This document shows, one piece after another, positions 17,587-26,755 of a DNA stretch of 46,981 bases. Each line of letters opens with the position of its first letter. The stretch's first letter is position 1. Source of the DNA: an uncultured bacterium (lineage in GTDB: Bacteria; Planctomycetota; Phycisphaerae; Phycisphaerales; SM1A02); the NCBI GenBank assembly GCA_903898755.1, contig CAIUGT010000119.1, positions 1 through 46,981 on the forward strand, written 5' to 3'. Under the pieces are notes generated by a model, which saw only the letters and a program-made list of their open reading frames with translations, was not told the origin of the DNA and did not search any database. Made by a program: the position numbers and the translations under genes.

Positions 17587-18180
17587 TTAGTGGGCGCGCT
17601 GGGTGATATGCGTCTTTAATTTTTCGGACACAAGAAGCGCCACTTCCTCAATGGCTGCCGTAAGGTCGTCGTTGATGACGAACGCGTTATAAATACCGTT
17701 GTCACGGGCGCGTTGCATTTCAACAGTGGATTCACGGAAGCGCCGCTGAATTGCGGATTCATCTTCGCGGCCGCGCTGGCGCAAGCGTGTCAGCAGCGAC
17801 TCCTCGCTGGGAGGAAGAATAAAAATTCCAAGCATGTCCGGATATTTGTCACGCACCAGTTCGGCGCCTTGCACATCGATATCAAGCACGGCCAACTCTC
17901 CGCGCGCCAACGCGGCGTCAACGGGCTGGCGCGGCGTGCCGTACCAACTACGGCCAAACACCTGCGCGAATTCAATGAACAGCTTCTGGTCAATCATCTG
18001 TTGAAAAACTTCTGGGCTGACAAACGAATAGTCCACATTATTTTTTTCTTCGTTGGTTGGCGCGCGCGTGGTCGCGCTTACGCTGAAATGCCCGCCGAAC
18101 CGCCGAAGCATTTCGTGCGCGATCGTGGTCTTGCCAACGCCCGAGGGGCCACTAAGAACCAGAAGTAATCCTGCTGCCAT
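17587..18180 (-). CDS. gmk: Guanylate kinase
   Basis: Phosphorylates GMP to GDP with ATP. The 197-residue length is typical. P-loop GPSGVGKTT begins at residue 11. The GMP-binding part shows SVSATTRAPTNEE and VDYSFVSPEVF, followed by LDIDVQGAELV and the lid ...SLLTRLRQRGREDESAIQRR. It starts at ATG 18180, 65 bases after the small secreted-protein gene. No sign of truncation. Co-orientation with lemA and the M48 gene is probably coincidental. Confidence 0.96.
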   Translation of the reverse strand: MAAGLLLVLSGPSGVGKTTIAHEMLRRFGGHFSVSATTRAPTNEEKNNVDYSFVSPEVFQQMIDQKLFIEFAQVFGRSWYGTPRQPVDAALARGELAVLDIDVQGAELVRDKYPDMLGIFILPPSEESLLTRLRQRGREDESAIQRRFRESTVEMQRARDNGIYNAFVINDDLTAAIEEVALLVSEKLKTHITQRAH

Positions 18181-18245
18181 AGAGCGATACTACGGAGCGC
18201 GCGGGAAATTTGATAATGCCAAATTTACAGCCCAAAAAGGCGAAT

Positions 18246-18557
18246 TTAAGGTTTTTGCTGTCCTGCGCAAAACTGCTGGTACAGCTTCAACACCGTTTTG
18301 TCAGGCAGCGCGGTGCGCCAACGGGGTCCATATTCCGTGCTCATGTGTTGCGCGAAGATCCATTCTTCTTGAACCGTGTGCGAAACGGATTTTTTCCACC
18401 AAGGCACTCCCGTTCCCACAAAACTATTTGAACTTCCATCGGACGATGTCGCGCCCGATGGTCGCGACACCACGCTTGCGGCAACAGTGCCCGCCACACA
18501 AACGAAAGCCAAAAACAGAATTCGTGTTTTGTGTTGAATGTTTAAGCTCCGAGCCAT
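18246..18557 (-). CDS. Small secreted protein coupled to an HTH/helical-repeat regulator
   Basis: A 103-residue protein with no recognised family. Residues 1-27 form a signal peptide or anchor (basic MARSLNIQHKTR, then ILFLAFVCVAGTVAA). A Ser/Gly-rich linker (SGATSSDGSSNSFVG) and a hydrophilic C-terminus follow, with WW, several aromatic residues and a single Cys (FCAGQQKP at the end). The gene begins inside the last 16 bases of the regulator gene. A strong AAGGAGG site lies 6 bases before its ATG, also inside that gene. This is the layout of receptor/pro-peptide pairs, although the protein is longer than known pro-peptides. It could equally be an unrelated envelope protein. Confidence 0.75.
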   Translation of the reverse strand: MARSLNIQHKTRILFLAFVCVAGTVAASVVSRPSGATSSDGSSNSFVGTGVPWWKKSVSHTVQEEWIFAQHMSTEYGPRWRTALPDKTVLKLYQQFCAGQQKP

Positions 18558-19786
18558 CGGGGGCCTCCTTCTGCGTCAATAAATCGAGCCTGATTGAGAA
18601 TGCGCCAACCGGCCGCGCGAAAATTTGGAAATCGCCCCATGGTTCCCGCAAGAATTCTGACCTCCTCGTCATCAAGAACCCATGGCTCGTTGTCCAGGCG
18701 CTCGTGCCGCTCCAAATCCATTTGAAAGGCGCGCTCGCGCAAACTCCAGTTTTCCAAACGATCCGCAATCTCCATGGCCTTGTTGGTGAAGATGGCCATG
18801 CGCATGGAAATTTCGTCCTCCGCAAAATGTCGCAGCGCAACATTGCAACCAAAGATGCACCACCAACCCCAGCTTTCAAGCCAATCACCTGGCTCGTGCG
18901 CGGCCACATCAACCACGCGATCAAGCGCCACCATTAAACGCTCCAGCACCTCGTCCGGCCTCAACTCACCAAGCACTGCCTGAACTTCAAGCAGCCCACC
19001 ACGGCAAGTATTGGCGATCGCCGCGTATCGATCATCGCCAAATGTGTCGGCGAGATCCTCGTACTCCCTCAACGCTTGGGATAATTCATCGTGCGCACGT
19101 TGCGCATGAATCCGCGCCAAATCATTTTCAACCAAAATCAAACGGCGAAAACTATTTCCCCGTACATAGTGCGCAAACGCATGGCACACGCGCTCGCGCC
19201 GTTCGGTCATGGTGGTGGCCTCCAACATTTCTAAAACCTCGCGCGCCGCGGAGCGACTTTCTGTGAGATTCCAGACCGCGTAATGCGCATTCGCCAAATT
19301 CACGGTGAGCATGAGGCGAAGACCGGCGGGAATTCCCCGCTCCGCAAGCGCCACCTGCAAACACGGAACACTTTTGTTGTATTGACCAAGCCCGTCATAA
19401 CCACCAGCCATGCGATTCGCCGCAAGCGCCCGCTCGCTTGGCGTTTTTGCAACCTGACCCATTTGAATTGCGATATCCAACATTTGACGAAACCTGCCCT
19501 GACCATGCGCGGCGCGCGCAGACGCATCAAGCGTTGCATAGTCGCCTTCAATTTCGTGATCGTCATCTGCGGTCCAAACACCATCCACAATGTCGCCAAC
19601 ACTCCAATCAAGCGCGGCGGCAAGACCAACAACCAAATCCAATTTTGGGTTTCCACTTTCTGGTAAAAGTTTTCCGGCGTCACGACCCAACGCGCGCGAA
19701 ACTTCACCACGCGACCAACCCCGATACACCTTGGCTAAATCAATAAATTTCGCCAAACGTTCGCGCCGATCTTCGGCTGTTCGCAT
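18542..19786 (-). CDS. HTH-domain regulator with C-terminal helical (TPR-like) repeats
   Basis: A 414-residue protein from ATG 19786; the frame extends to 19870, but those 28 residues are Cys-rich and unlike a domain. Residues 10-68 look like an XRE-type helix-turn-helix (LAKVYRGWSRGEVSRALGRD, then PKLDLVVGLAAALDWSVGDIVDG). From about 85 onward it is almost wholly helical with A/L/Y spacing of TPR-like repeats (SERALAANRMAGGYDGLGQY, LRLMLTVNLANAHYAVWNL, RYAAIANTCRGGLLEVQAVL). HTH plus helical repeats is the architecture of peptide-sensing and other ligand-sensing regulators. It overlaps the small secreted-protein gene by 16 bases. A 7+7 bp inverted repeat lies 14 bases upstream of its start. 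Confidence 0.8.
   Translation of the reverse strand: MRTAEDRRERLAKFIDLAKVYRGWSRGEVSRALGRDAGKLLPESGNPKLDLVVGLAAALDWSVGDIVDGVWTADDDHEIEGDYATLDASARAAHGQGRFRQMLDIAIQMGQVAKTPSERALAANRMAGGYDGLGQYNKSVPCLQVALAERGIPAGLRLMLTVNLANAHYAVWNLTESRSAAREVLEMLEATTMTERRERVCHAFAHYVRGNSFRRLILVENDLARIHAQRAHDELSQALREYEDLADTFGDDRYAAIANTCRGGLLEVQAVLGELRPDEVLERLMVALDRVVDVAAHEPGDWLESWGWWCIFGCNVALRHFAEDEISMRMAIFTNKAMEIADRLENWSLRERAFQMDLERHERLDNEPWVLDDEEVRILAGTMGRFPNFRAAGWRILNQARFIDAEGGPRWLGA
18564..18570 (-). promoter_or_regulatory. Strong Shine-Dalgarno for the small secreted protein
   Basis: AAGGAGG on the minus strand, 6 bases before the ATG at 18557. It lies inside the last codons of the regulator gene, so ribosomes finishing the regulator can restart here. 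Confidence 0.75.
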
Positions 19787-20048
19787 TCTGCCCCGCTCTT
19801 TGTTGGTTCCACGTGACCAACATGCCGCATCTACACAACAGAATGTTGACACGCATTGATGTTGTTTCAAAAAATACGCACCAATTTCTGAGTAATTTTG
19901 CTTTATTTATTTTAAAAACAAACAAGCGCCGCTAAATCAGAATTGCCTACGACTTGTGAACAAAAAACAAAATAGGCTCCGCATAGAACCATCAAATTCG
20001 GTGGATAAAGAGTTCACAACCAGAAGATGAATGGTTTACAGCAAGATC
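19787..20048. promoter_or_regulatory. Long AT-rich intergenic region between lpd and the regulator
   Basis: No credible gene lies between the lpd stop (20111) and the regulator start (19786), a gap of about 324 bases. The middle (about 19875-19930) is very AT-rich and is the probable promoter region for the regulator. I could not find a convincing -35/-10 pair. The inverted repeat at 19801-19822 and the lpd hairpin at 20049-20086 bracket it. Confidence 0.5.
19801..19822 (-). promoter_or_regulatory. Inverted repeat just upstream of the regulator start (possible operator)
   Basis: TGTTGGT / 8 bases / ACCAACA is a perfect 7+7 bp dyad, centred on a CACGTG-containing spacer and ending 14 bases before the ATG at 19786. 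Its place suggests autoregulation or an mRNA hairpin near the ribosome site. If the longer reading frame to 19870 were used, it would lie inside coding sequence. Confidence 0.5.
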
Positions 20049-20086
20049 AAACCAGCCCACCCGCGCGGGTGAACACCGTTTGGTTT
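20049..20086 (-). terminator. Nested hairpin downstream of lpd
   Basis: A GC-rich 14-base palindrome (CACCCGCGCGGGTG, 20058-20071) lies inside an outer 6-bp dyad (AAACCA / TGGTTT). On the minus strand this is 25 bases after the lpd stop and is followed by TTTGATCTTG. A moderate terminator for lpd; the U tract is short. Confidence 0.5.
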
Positions 20087-20110
20087 CTGAATTTGAAGCG
20101 CCTGGGAAAA

Positions 20111-21601
20111 TTATCCGTGAATGACGCGACCTTCGGACGCAAGCGCGGCCTCATGGATGCTTTCAGCCATGGTTGGATGCGCGTGCACCGTGGAAATAAT
20201 GTCCTCGATTGTGGCTTCAAGACGCTTGGCGATGCAAATTTCATGGATCAACTCGCTGGCGTCCGAACCAAAAATATGCGCGCCTAAAATTTCGCCGTAC
20301 GGCTTGCTGGCGATCAATTTCACAAGACCTTCGGTTGCGCCAATGGCAATGGCTTTACCGTGCGCCTTGAGCGGATATTTTCCAACCGTGTACGCCAAGC
20401 CCTTAGCTTTCACGTCGCGCTCGGTCATGCCCACGCTTGCCACTTGCGGATTGCAATACGTTGCGCCGGGAATACTGGCGTAATCCACGCCCAATGTGTG
20501 ATGGCCCATGAATCGTTCAACACATGCAACAGCCTCCTCGCTGGCAACGTGCGCCAACCATGGTGGACCAATGACATCACCAATGGCGTACACACCAGGC
20601 AAATTTGTTTGATAGGTCGGCTCGGATTTTTCCGTGTAGTCCGTCCATATATGTCCACGAGCCGGACCCGTGTCCCACATTTTCAAACCAAGCGACGCGT
20701 CGCACAAACCTTCAACACGCGCGCGCACGCCGGCGGCAACAAGAACCACTTCGCACTCAAGAACTTTTTTGCTGCCGTCCTTCACGCTTTCAACGGTGAC
20801 CTTGGCGCCACTTGCGCTCTTGTCAACGGAAGCCGCCTTGTGCCCGGTGAGAAACTGAATGCCTTGCTTCTCAAAAGATTTTTGCGCGGCCGCACAAATA
20901 TCATCATCTTCAACGGGAAGAATGCGATCTTGCATTTCAATCACGGTGACCTTGGTGCCAAACGAGTTGTAGAAATAGGCGAACTCCATGCCAATGGCGC
21001 CCGAACCAATAATCACCATTGATGCGGGTTTCTTAGGCAAATTCATAGCTTCATAACTGGAGATGACAATCTTTCCATCGTTGGGCGCGAAGGGAAGTTG
21101 CACCGGTTGCGCGCCGGTTGAAATAAGAATGCGGTCGGCCTCGATGGTCTCACCAGTCGCATCGCCAGAGCCACCGTAGTACGCGCCCGTGGCTTTCCCC
21201 ACCAGAATTTTGCATGGTGCGCCGCCAACCTTGCCCGCGAGAATTTTTGCATGACCCACAATATGTTCGATTTTATTTTTCTTGAACAGGAACGCGATTC
21301 CAGAATTCAACTGACCCGTGATGTTTCGGCTTCGACCAACAACCTTGGTCCAATCCACGGCGACATCTGCGGGCTTGAATTGAAAACCCCACTCGGCACC
21401 ATGCGTAATGGCCTCGTTATACAACTCCGCATTGTGCAGCAGCGCCTTGGTTGGAATGCATCCCCAATTCAGGCAGACGCCACCAAGTTTGTCGCGCTCG
21501 ATACACGCAACCTTTAAACCCATTTGCGCGGCGCGAATTGCGCCGACATAACCACCAGGACCGCCACCAATCACCACTAGATCAAAGCGCTTTAGGGCCA
21601 T
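20111..21601 (-). CDS. lpdA: Dihydrolipoyl dehydrogenase (E3)
   Basis: Flavoprotein that reoxidises lipoyl groups of 2-oxoacid dehydrogenase complexes with NAD+. The 496-residue protein shows the FAD motif GGGPGGYVGAIRAAQ (12 onward), the redox disulfide Cys43-Cys48 in GGVCLNWGCIPT, the NAD motif GSGAIGMEFAYFY and the interface base His475 with Glu480 in HAHPTMAE. It is slightly longer than usual (about 465-475). An insertion around SGAKVTVES/VKDGSKK and another near TDYTEKSEP account for this. It lies far from the E1/E2 genes, on its own transcript with a hairpin after the stop. It could also serve a glycine cleavage or 2-oxoglutarate complex encoded elsewhere. Confidence 0.95.
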   Translation of the reverse strand: MALKRFDLVVIGGGPGGYVGAIRAAQMGLKVACIERDKLGGVCLNWGCIPTKALLHNAELYNEAITHGAEWGFQFKPADVAVDWTKVVGRSRNITGQLNSGIAFLFKKNKIEHIVGHAKILAGKVGGAPCKILVGKATGAYYGGSGDATGETIEADRILISTGAQPVQLPFAPNDGKIVISSYEAMNLPKKPASMVIIGSGAIGMEFAYFYNSFGTKVTVIEMQDRILPVEDDDICAAAQKSFEKQGIQFLTGHKAASVDKSASGAKVTVESVKDGSKKVLECEVVLVAAGVRARVEGLCDASLGLKMWDTGPARGHIWTDYTEKSEPTYQTNLPGVYAIGDVIGPPWLAHVASEEAVACVERFMGHHTLGVDYASIPGATYCNPQVASVGMTERDVKAKGLAYTVGKYPLKAHGKAIAIGATEGLVKLIASKPYGEILGAHIFGSDASELIHEICIAKRLEATIEDIISTVHAHPTMAESIHEAALASEGRVIHG

Positions 21602-21770
21602 AACTGCAATCTCCAGATCGAATGAATCTCAACATTTCTGTTTTCTGGGACATCCAGTAAACGAAACGCATTTTGTATGAGAAGTTATCGTAGCGATGCT
21701 TGCGGTATTGGGCGGGAAGGTTTTCTAAAACTTTCCAGGCTGGAATTTCACAATCAGAAGGCGGCGATGA

Positions 21771-23552
21771 ATGAGCGAAAAACCAACGACCGCGGAAACG
21801 TCCGATCCACAAGATCGATTGGCCAAAGCCCTTGAGGCCGCGGGTCATGGCGCGTGGCTTTGGAATTTAGACGATGGTTCCGCTTGGTACTCCACCACGT
21901 TTCGAAAAATTTTAGGATTGAGTCACGACCAATTTCCGGATCGATTTGAAAGTTTCGCAAGCCGCGTGCATCCAGAAGACCTTGGCCGCGTGCATCACGC
22001 AATCGCCACGCACCTGGACGGCAAATCTGAATTTGATTTGGAATTTAAAATGCGAACCAACGACGAAAAGTGGCGATGGGTTCGCGCGCGCGGCCGCACC
22101 GTTGTCGAGGATGGAGAATCAAGCGTGATGATGGGAACGCTGACCCAGTGGCCGCTTTCCGCGGGTCGCGATCGCTTGGCGGCTTCAGCTAGTGATCAAC
22201 TTGCCGCGGCGCTTCATGATCAAAGCAAAAGTTCGCGGGAGCTTGAACGGGCCCGAGCGGATTTAGTGAAACAAAATCAAGCATTGCAAAGCGCGCGCGC
22301 CCTGGCGGAAGCCGCCACGCTTTCCAAAAGCATGTTCTTGGCCAACATGAGTCATGAAATTCGCACGCCCATGACCGCCATTCTTGGGTTTATGGATTTG
22401 CTTTCGGATGAAAAAGTCGACCCGAAAGAACGCGCGTTTGCGGCGAGCGCCATTCGAAGAAACAGCGGACATCTTCTTACCCTCATTAATGACATTTTAG
22501 ATTTGTCAAAAATTGAAGCGGGAGGAATGGGTGTTGAAATTATTTCATGCGAACCACTGAACATAATTCAAGATGTTGTGGAGTCAATGCAGGGTCGGGC
22601 GCAAGAACAAGGACTTGAATTATTTGTGGAGTTGAAGGCGCCGATTCCAAAATTCATAGAAACCGATCCAACACGCTTGCGGCAGATTTTGATCAATTTA
22701 ATTGGCAATGCGATTAAGTTCACCGAGCACGGCGGCGTGAAGGTTGTGATTGATCTCACCAATGAAAAACCAGAACCCCGCATCGATGAAGACAGCAGCG
22801 ACACGCCGTCCGCGGACACCCGCCTTCGTATTCAAGTCATGGATACCGGAATTGGAATCGATGATGCGCAAAGAAATAGATTGTTTCGGCCGTTCACGCA
22901 GGCGGATTCCACCACCACGCGGCGCTTTGGCGGTACTGGTCTTGGGCTGACCATTAGTCGCCGTTTCTCGCGCATGCTTGGCGGGGACATTACAAGTAGC
23001 AGCGAGGTTGGTCTTGGAAGCGTTTTCACCGTTGAAGTTGGAGTTGGAAACGCCAACCGGAATGAAATGGTTTCAACACTGCCGCCGGGTCTGCATGAAA
23101 AGTTTGATTTGAAATTCAAAAAGGCAGCGGCTCCAAACGAACCAACACAGTCCACAAATGAAATTACCGTGCTTGTCGCGGAAGACGGTGAGGACAATCA
23201 GCGATTGATTGTTCATCATCTTTCGCGAGCCGGTATGAAAGTGATTGTGGCCAACAATGGGCGTGAAGCGCTTGATCTTGCTGTTGCGGCGCAAAAACAA
23301 TCGCGCGCGCCAGACGTGATTTTAATGGATATGCAGATGCCAATCATGGATGGGTATGAAGCCACCGTAAAATTAAGAGAGCTGGGTTGGCGCGGAGCGA
23401 TTGTGGCCATTACCGCGCACGCCATGACGGGTGATCGCGAGCGTTGCACACAAGTGGGTTGCGACGACTATCTCACCAAGCCAATCGACAGCAATGTGTT
23501 GATTCAAACCGTTCAAAAATTTGCACAAATTGCAGCGGACAAAGCTTTGTAG
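21771..23552 (+). CDS. Cytoplasmic hybrid histidine kinase (PAS-HisKA-HATPase-REC)
   Basis: A 593-residue sensor kinase with no membrane segment. Residues about 15-125 form a PAS domain (LEAAGHGAWLWNLDDGSAWYS...RVHPEDL...WRWVRARGR). A coiled linker (145-188) leads to the HisKA domain with phospho-acceptor His195 in MSHEIRTP. The ATPase domain has N311 of LIGNAIKFTEHG, the DTGIGI box (357-362) and FGGTGLGL (385-391). A C-terminal receiver (465-585) has Asp519 in LMDMQMP and the conserved Lys of YLTKPI. Its input is a cytoplasmic signal, and phosphate must pass to an Hpt protein or regulator encoded elsewhere. It is divergent from lpd. Confidence 0.95.
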   Translation: MSEKPTTAETSDPQDRLAKALEAAGHGAWLWNLDDGSAWYSTTFRKILGLSHDQFPDRFESFASRVHPEDLGRVHHAIATHLDGKSEFDLEFKMRTNDEKWRWVRARGRTVVEDGESSVMMGTLTQWPLSAGRDRLAASASDQLAAALHDQSKSSRELERARADLVKQNQALQSARALAEAATLSKSMFLANMSHEIRTPMTAILGFMDLLSDEKVDPKERAFAASAIRRNSGHLLTLINDILDLSKIEAGGMGVEIISCEPLNIIQDVVESMQGRAQEQGLELFVELKAPIPKFIETDPTRLRQILINLIGNAIKFTEHGGVKVVIDLTNEKPEPRIDEDSSDTPSADTRLRIQVMDTGIGIDDAQRNRLFRPFTQADSTTTRRFGGTGLGLTISRRFSRMLGGDITSSSEVGLGSVFTVEVGVGNANRNEMVSTLPPGLHEKFDLKFKKAAAPNEPTQSTNEITVLVAEDGEDNQRLIVHHLSRAGMKVIVANNGREALDLAVAAQKQSRAPDVILMDMQMPIMDGYEATVKLRELGWRGAIVAITAHAMTGDRERCTQVGCDDYLTKPIDSNVLIQTVQKFAQIAADKAL

Positions 23553-23641
23553 AGCAAATTGCGGCGTAAACAGCAATAATCGAAATGTGTTTTTGACGCA
23601 TTTGGCGCCAAGCCGTAACATTCGTTCCCCTTGGAAATAAC

Positions 23642-24421
23642 ATGCGCATAGGCATCATTAGCGACATTCATGGAAACCTGGAGGCACTGCAAACAGTGCT
23701 CGCTGATATTGACAGCAAGGGCGTTGATAAAATTATTTCACTGGGCGACATTATTGGATACGGTCCCGATCCGGTGGCGTGCGTGGATTTGGTTGCCAAG
23801 CGTTGCGAGTGGAGCTTGATGGGCAACCATGATTTTGCCGTCTTGTATGAGCCAACCAATTTCAACAAGGCCGCGGAAGAGGCGGCGTTTTGGACGCGCG
23901 AACAATTTGAGGAAGAGACCAAACGAGATCGCGAAGCGGCCGTGAAGCGGTGGGAATTTCTGGGCAAACTCCGTGTGCGTGTTGCCATGGGTCCATTTCT
24001 TTGCGTGCACGGTTCGCCGCGCCGCCCCATTAATGAATACATGTTTCCAGAGGACGCGGAAAATAGCCCGCAAAAAATGACCTCTATTTTTGAGCGCATC
24101 CAAAAATTTTGCTTGGTTGGCCACACGCATGTTCCGGGAGTATTTGTGGGTGATAAAGATTTCTTTTCACCCGGCGAACTGAATGGCGTGTTTGAATTTG
24201 TCGAAGGCCAAAAGGCTATTTTAAATCCTGGTTCAGTTGGGCAACCGCGCGATTCAGATCCGCGATCTTCCTATGTGATTTTGGAAACAGGCGATGATTT
24301 CACCGCGCAGCGTGCGCACTTTTATCGACTGGAATATCCAATTCAACCCGTCGTGGATAAAATTCACGCCATTCCAAAATTGACAAATTGGTTGGGCGAT
24401 CGTTTGCTTGAAGGGCGTTAA
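23642..24421 (+). CDS. Metallophosphoesterase, YfcE/ApaH-like fold
   Basis: A 259-residue calcineurin-like phosphoesterase. The metal-binding motifs appear in order: SDIHGN (D8, H10), GDIIGYGPDP, GNHDFAVL, VHGSPRRP and GHTHVPG, giving the five signature blocks. The GYGPDPxxCVDLV segment is typical of a widespread subgroup near protein-phosphatase-like and YfcE-like enzymes. Its substrate (a phosphodiester or phosphoprotein) cannot be deduced. It starts at an ATG 89 bases after the kinase gene and ends overlapping, or a few bases before, the start of yidC. Confidence 0.9.
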   Translation: MRIGIISDIHGNLEALQTVLADIDSKGVDKIISLGDIIGYGPDPVACVDLVAKRCEWSLMGNHDFAVLYEPTNFNKAAEEAAFWTREQFEEETKRDREAAVKRWEFLGKLRVRVAMGPFLCVHGSPRRPINEYMFPEDAENSPQKMTSIFERIQKFCLVGHTHVPGVFVGDKDFFSPGELNGVFEFVEGQKAILNPGSVGQPRDSDPRSSYVILETGDDFTAQRAHFYRLEYPIQPVVDKIHAIPKLTNWLGDRLLEGR

Positions 24422-24425
24422 CATT

Positions 24426-26642
24426 TTGAGTGACCAGAAGAAAAAACTTCGTTTGCCTTTAACTCTTGCAACTATTCTGGCCACCGCGGGCGTCATTGCC
24501 ACCGCCATTTGGGGGCCGGGGGCAAAGAAAAATGGCGGCATTGATCCAACGGTGCCAGCGGCGGCGCAGGTTTCCAAAGATGTGACTGGGGCTTCTGTTG
24601 CAACAACACCAACGCTTGGTGCAACCACGGCGAATTCTGGGGCCGCGCCAACAAACACAACAGCAACAGTCCTTGCCGCCGCAACGGAGGCAATCCCCGC
24701 GACGGCCGCGGTCACAACACAAAAGTTCACCGCGCGTTTGCCATCCGGAACCACCGCGCCCACAACTCCCGCAATGTTGGGTTCGCTTGATCCAACCAAG
24801 TTCAAATATCAAATTCAATTCTCACCAATTAGCGCTGGTTTTTCACGCATCATCTTCAGCGACTTTTGGAACAACGCGGTCTCCGCGCAGGAGTCGCGCA
24901 AATATCAAGAGGCGCTTGCCCGCGGTGAAAAAACGTTGCCCGTGGTTCCAGACAGTTCCCAGCGGTATGAATTGCAAACCGTGCAAACACTGCAGGGCTA
25001 TGAAGTGCCACTGTTTAGCGCGCGTGGCGTGGAGATAGATGGAAGCACCGCAAGCCTGTACGGACCGGTGTGGGCGGAGCGATCTCCCGGCGTGTTTGAA
25101 ACCGAGGTGCTTGGAGAAAACGGAAACGTGGTGTTGCGCGTAACGCGGCAGTTCACGCTTGCGGAAAATTCTTACGACCTCAACTTGCAGCAAACAGTGC
25201 AAAATGTTTCGCCAGACGCACACTCGGTTCGTTGGATTCAATACGGTCCCGGCGATTTGTCCGTGGATCAAAGCGGCATGATGGACATTCGCCGTTTTCA
25301 GTTTGGCTACTTGTACAACGCCCAGCGCGATCCAAGCCGCGCCAATGTTGTGGTGCACGGAGCCAAGTTTGAGCGCTCGGAAGCACTGAAGAAAATTACC
25401 TCTGGAACGCCGCAACTGTGGCCGCAACCAGATCAAAAGGCGCAGGGATTTGAGCTGAGTTGGTACGGCACAACCAATCGATATTTTGCGCTTGCGGTTC
25501 ACGCGCCATTTGCGCCACCACAAGACAATTCAAAAAGCATGAGCGCGGTGGAAAGCGTGTTCGCGCTTGCCGACCCCGGCACAACACAAACAGTGGTGTG
25601 CGAACTTCACAGCACGCAAACACAGTTGGCGGCTGGGGCAACCACGCGCTTTGACATGGGTGTTTACGCGGGCCCACTCAGTCCCAAAGTGCTCGCCGTG
25701 ACAGAGCCATATCAAGCGTTGCGCATGGATGGCCTGATTGAATATCTCATGGGCGGCTGCTGCAGTTTCTGCACATTCAGCTGGCTTGCTGATTTCATTG
25801 TGATCATGCTCACATTCCTGCATGATTATGTTGTGTTTGATTGGGCCATCGCCATTATGGTGTTGGTCATGGTGGTGCGATTCTTCCTGCACCCCGTCAC
25901 CAAGCGCAGCCAGATTTCAATGACCAAGGTGACGCGCGGAATGGCGTCGATTAAGCCAGAACTTGAAGCGCTGCAGAAGCGCTACCCCGGCGACACCAAG
26001 AAATTGCAGGCGGAACAAATGCGTTTGTACCGCGAGAAGGGAATTAATCCAGTGGGTTGCGTGGGCGGAATGTTGCCAACATTCTTGCAGACACCAATTT
26101 GGATCGCGCTGTACGCCGTGTTGTATTTTGCATTCGCGCTGCGCCAACAACCCGCGTTTTTTGGCGTGTTCCAAAATTTCGGCGGCTGGCAATTCTTGGG
26201 CGACTTGAGTTCAGCCGATCATTTCATTCGCTTCTCGCAGCCGCTGATCAAGTGGCCATTTGAATTTTCGTCCATCAACCTCATTCCAATTTTAATGGGC
26301 GGACTTTTCTTCCTGCAGCAGAAATACATGACGCCGCCGCCAAACGCGTCCATGACCGCGGAGCAACTGCAGCAACAAAAAATGATGAAGTGGATGACGG
26401 TTGTTTTGTTTCCAGTCATGCTTTACAACGCGCCGTGCGGCTTGACGTTGTACATCATGACCAGCACCACGATTGGAATTTTTGAGGGCCGACACATTCG
26501 CGCTCAAATGGACAAGATGGATTTCACGCCCAAGCCACGCGACCCCGCCAAGCAGGATCGCATTGGTCGCTTCTATGAGAAGGCCATGGAGCGCGCGCGC
26601 AGCAAGCGTGAACCACAAAAGCGATTTAAAGATCGCGAGTGA
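24426..26642 (+). CDS. yidC: Membrane protein insertase YidC
   Basis: Inserts and folds inner-membrane proteins, alone or with SecYEG. There is no suitable ATG. I chose TTG at 24426, with AAGGG 10 bases upstream; a TTG at 24408 would add 6 residues and overlap the preceding gene. The 738-residue protein has an N-terminal helix (PLTLATILATAGVIATAIWG), an Ala/Thr-rich linker of about 100 residues, the periplasmic beta domain (about 140-430) and the conserved translocase core with KMTKVTRGMASIKPELEALQKRYP, YREKGINPVGCVGGMLPTFLQTPIWIALY and NAPCGLTLYIMTSTT. The C-terminal tail is basic. It is longer than E. coli YidC (548), chiefly because of the linker. Confidence 0.93.
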   Translation: MSDQKKKLRLPLTLATILATAGVIATAIWGPGAKKNGGIDPTVPAAAQVSKDVTGASVATTPTLGATTANSGAAPTNTTATVLAAATEAIPATAAVTTQKFTARLPSGTTAPTTPAMLGSLDPTKFKYQIQFSPISAGFSRIIFSDFWNNAVSAQESRKYQEALARGEKTLPVVPDSSQRYELQTVQTLQGYEVPLFSARGVEIDGSTASLYGPVWAERSPGVFETEVLGENGNVVLRVTRQFTLAENSYDLNLQQTVQNVSPDAHSVRWIQYGPGDLSVDQSGMMDIRRFQFGYLYNAQRDPSRANVVVHGAKFERSEALKKITSGTPQLWPQPDQKAQGFELSWYGTTNRYFALAVHAPFAPPQDNSKSMSAVESVFALADPGTTQTVVCELHSTQTQLAAGATTRFDMGVYAGPLSPKVLAVTEPYQALRMDGLIEYLMGGCCSFCTFSWLADFIVIMLTFLHDYVVFDWAIAIMVLVMVVRFFLHPVTKRSQISMTKVTRGMASIKPELEALQKRYPGDTKKLQAEQMRLYREKGINPVGCVGGMLPTFLQTPIWIALYAVLYFAFALRQQPAFFGVFQNFGGWQFLGDLSSADHFIRFSQPLIKWPFEFSSINLIPILMGGLFFLQQKYMTPPPNASMTAEQLQQQKMMKWMTVVLFPVMLYNAPCGLTLYIMTSTTIGIFEGRHIRAQMDKMDFTPKPRDPAKQDRIGRFYEKAMERARSKREPQKRFKDRE

Positions 26643-26755
26643 GTTGCTCGGTGAGGCGCGGGCATGTTGTTGTGAGCGGACAAGGGTTGCGTGTTGACCC
26701 AGCGAGTGGGCGGCGCGTGTCCCGCATGTACTCAGCGTAAATTCTCCGTTGATGT

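Noticed and set aside
19787-19870. N-terminal extension of the HTH regulator (28 residues)
   Set aside because: Cys-rich, domain-free, and it overlaps the dyad at 19801-19822; the ATG at 19786 fits the HTH start better.
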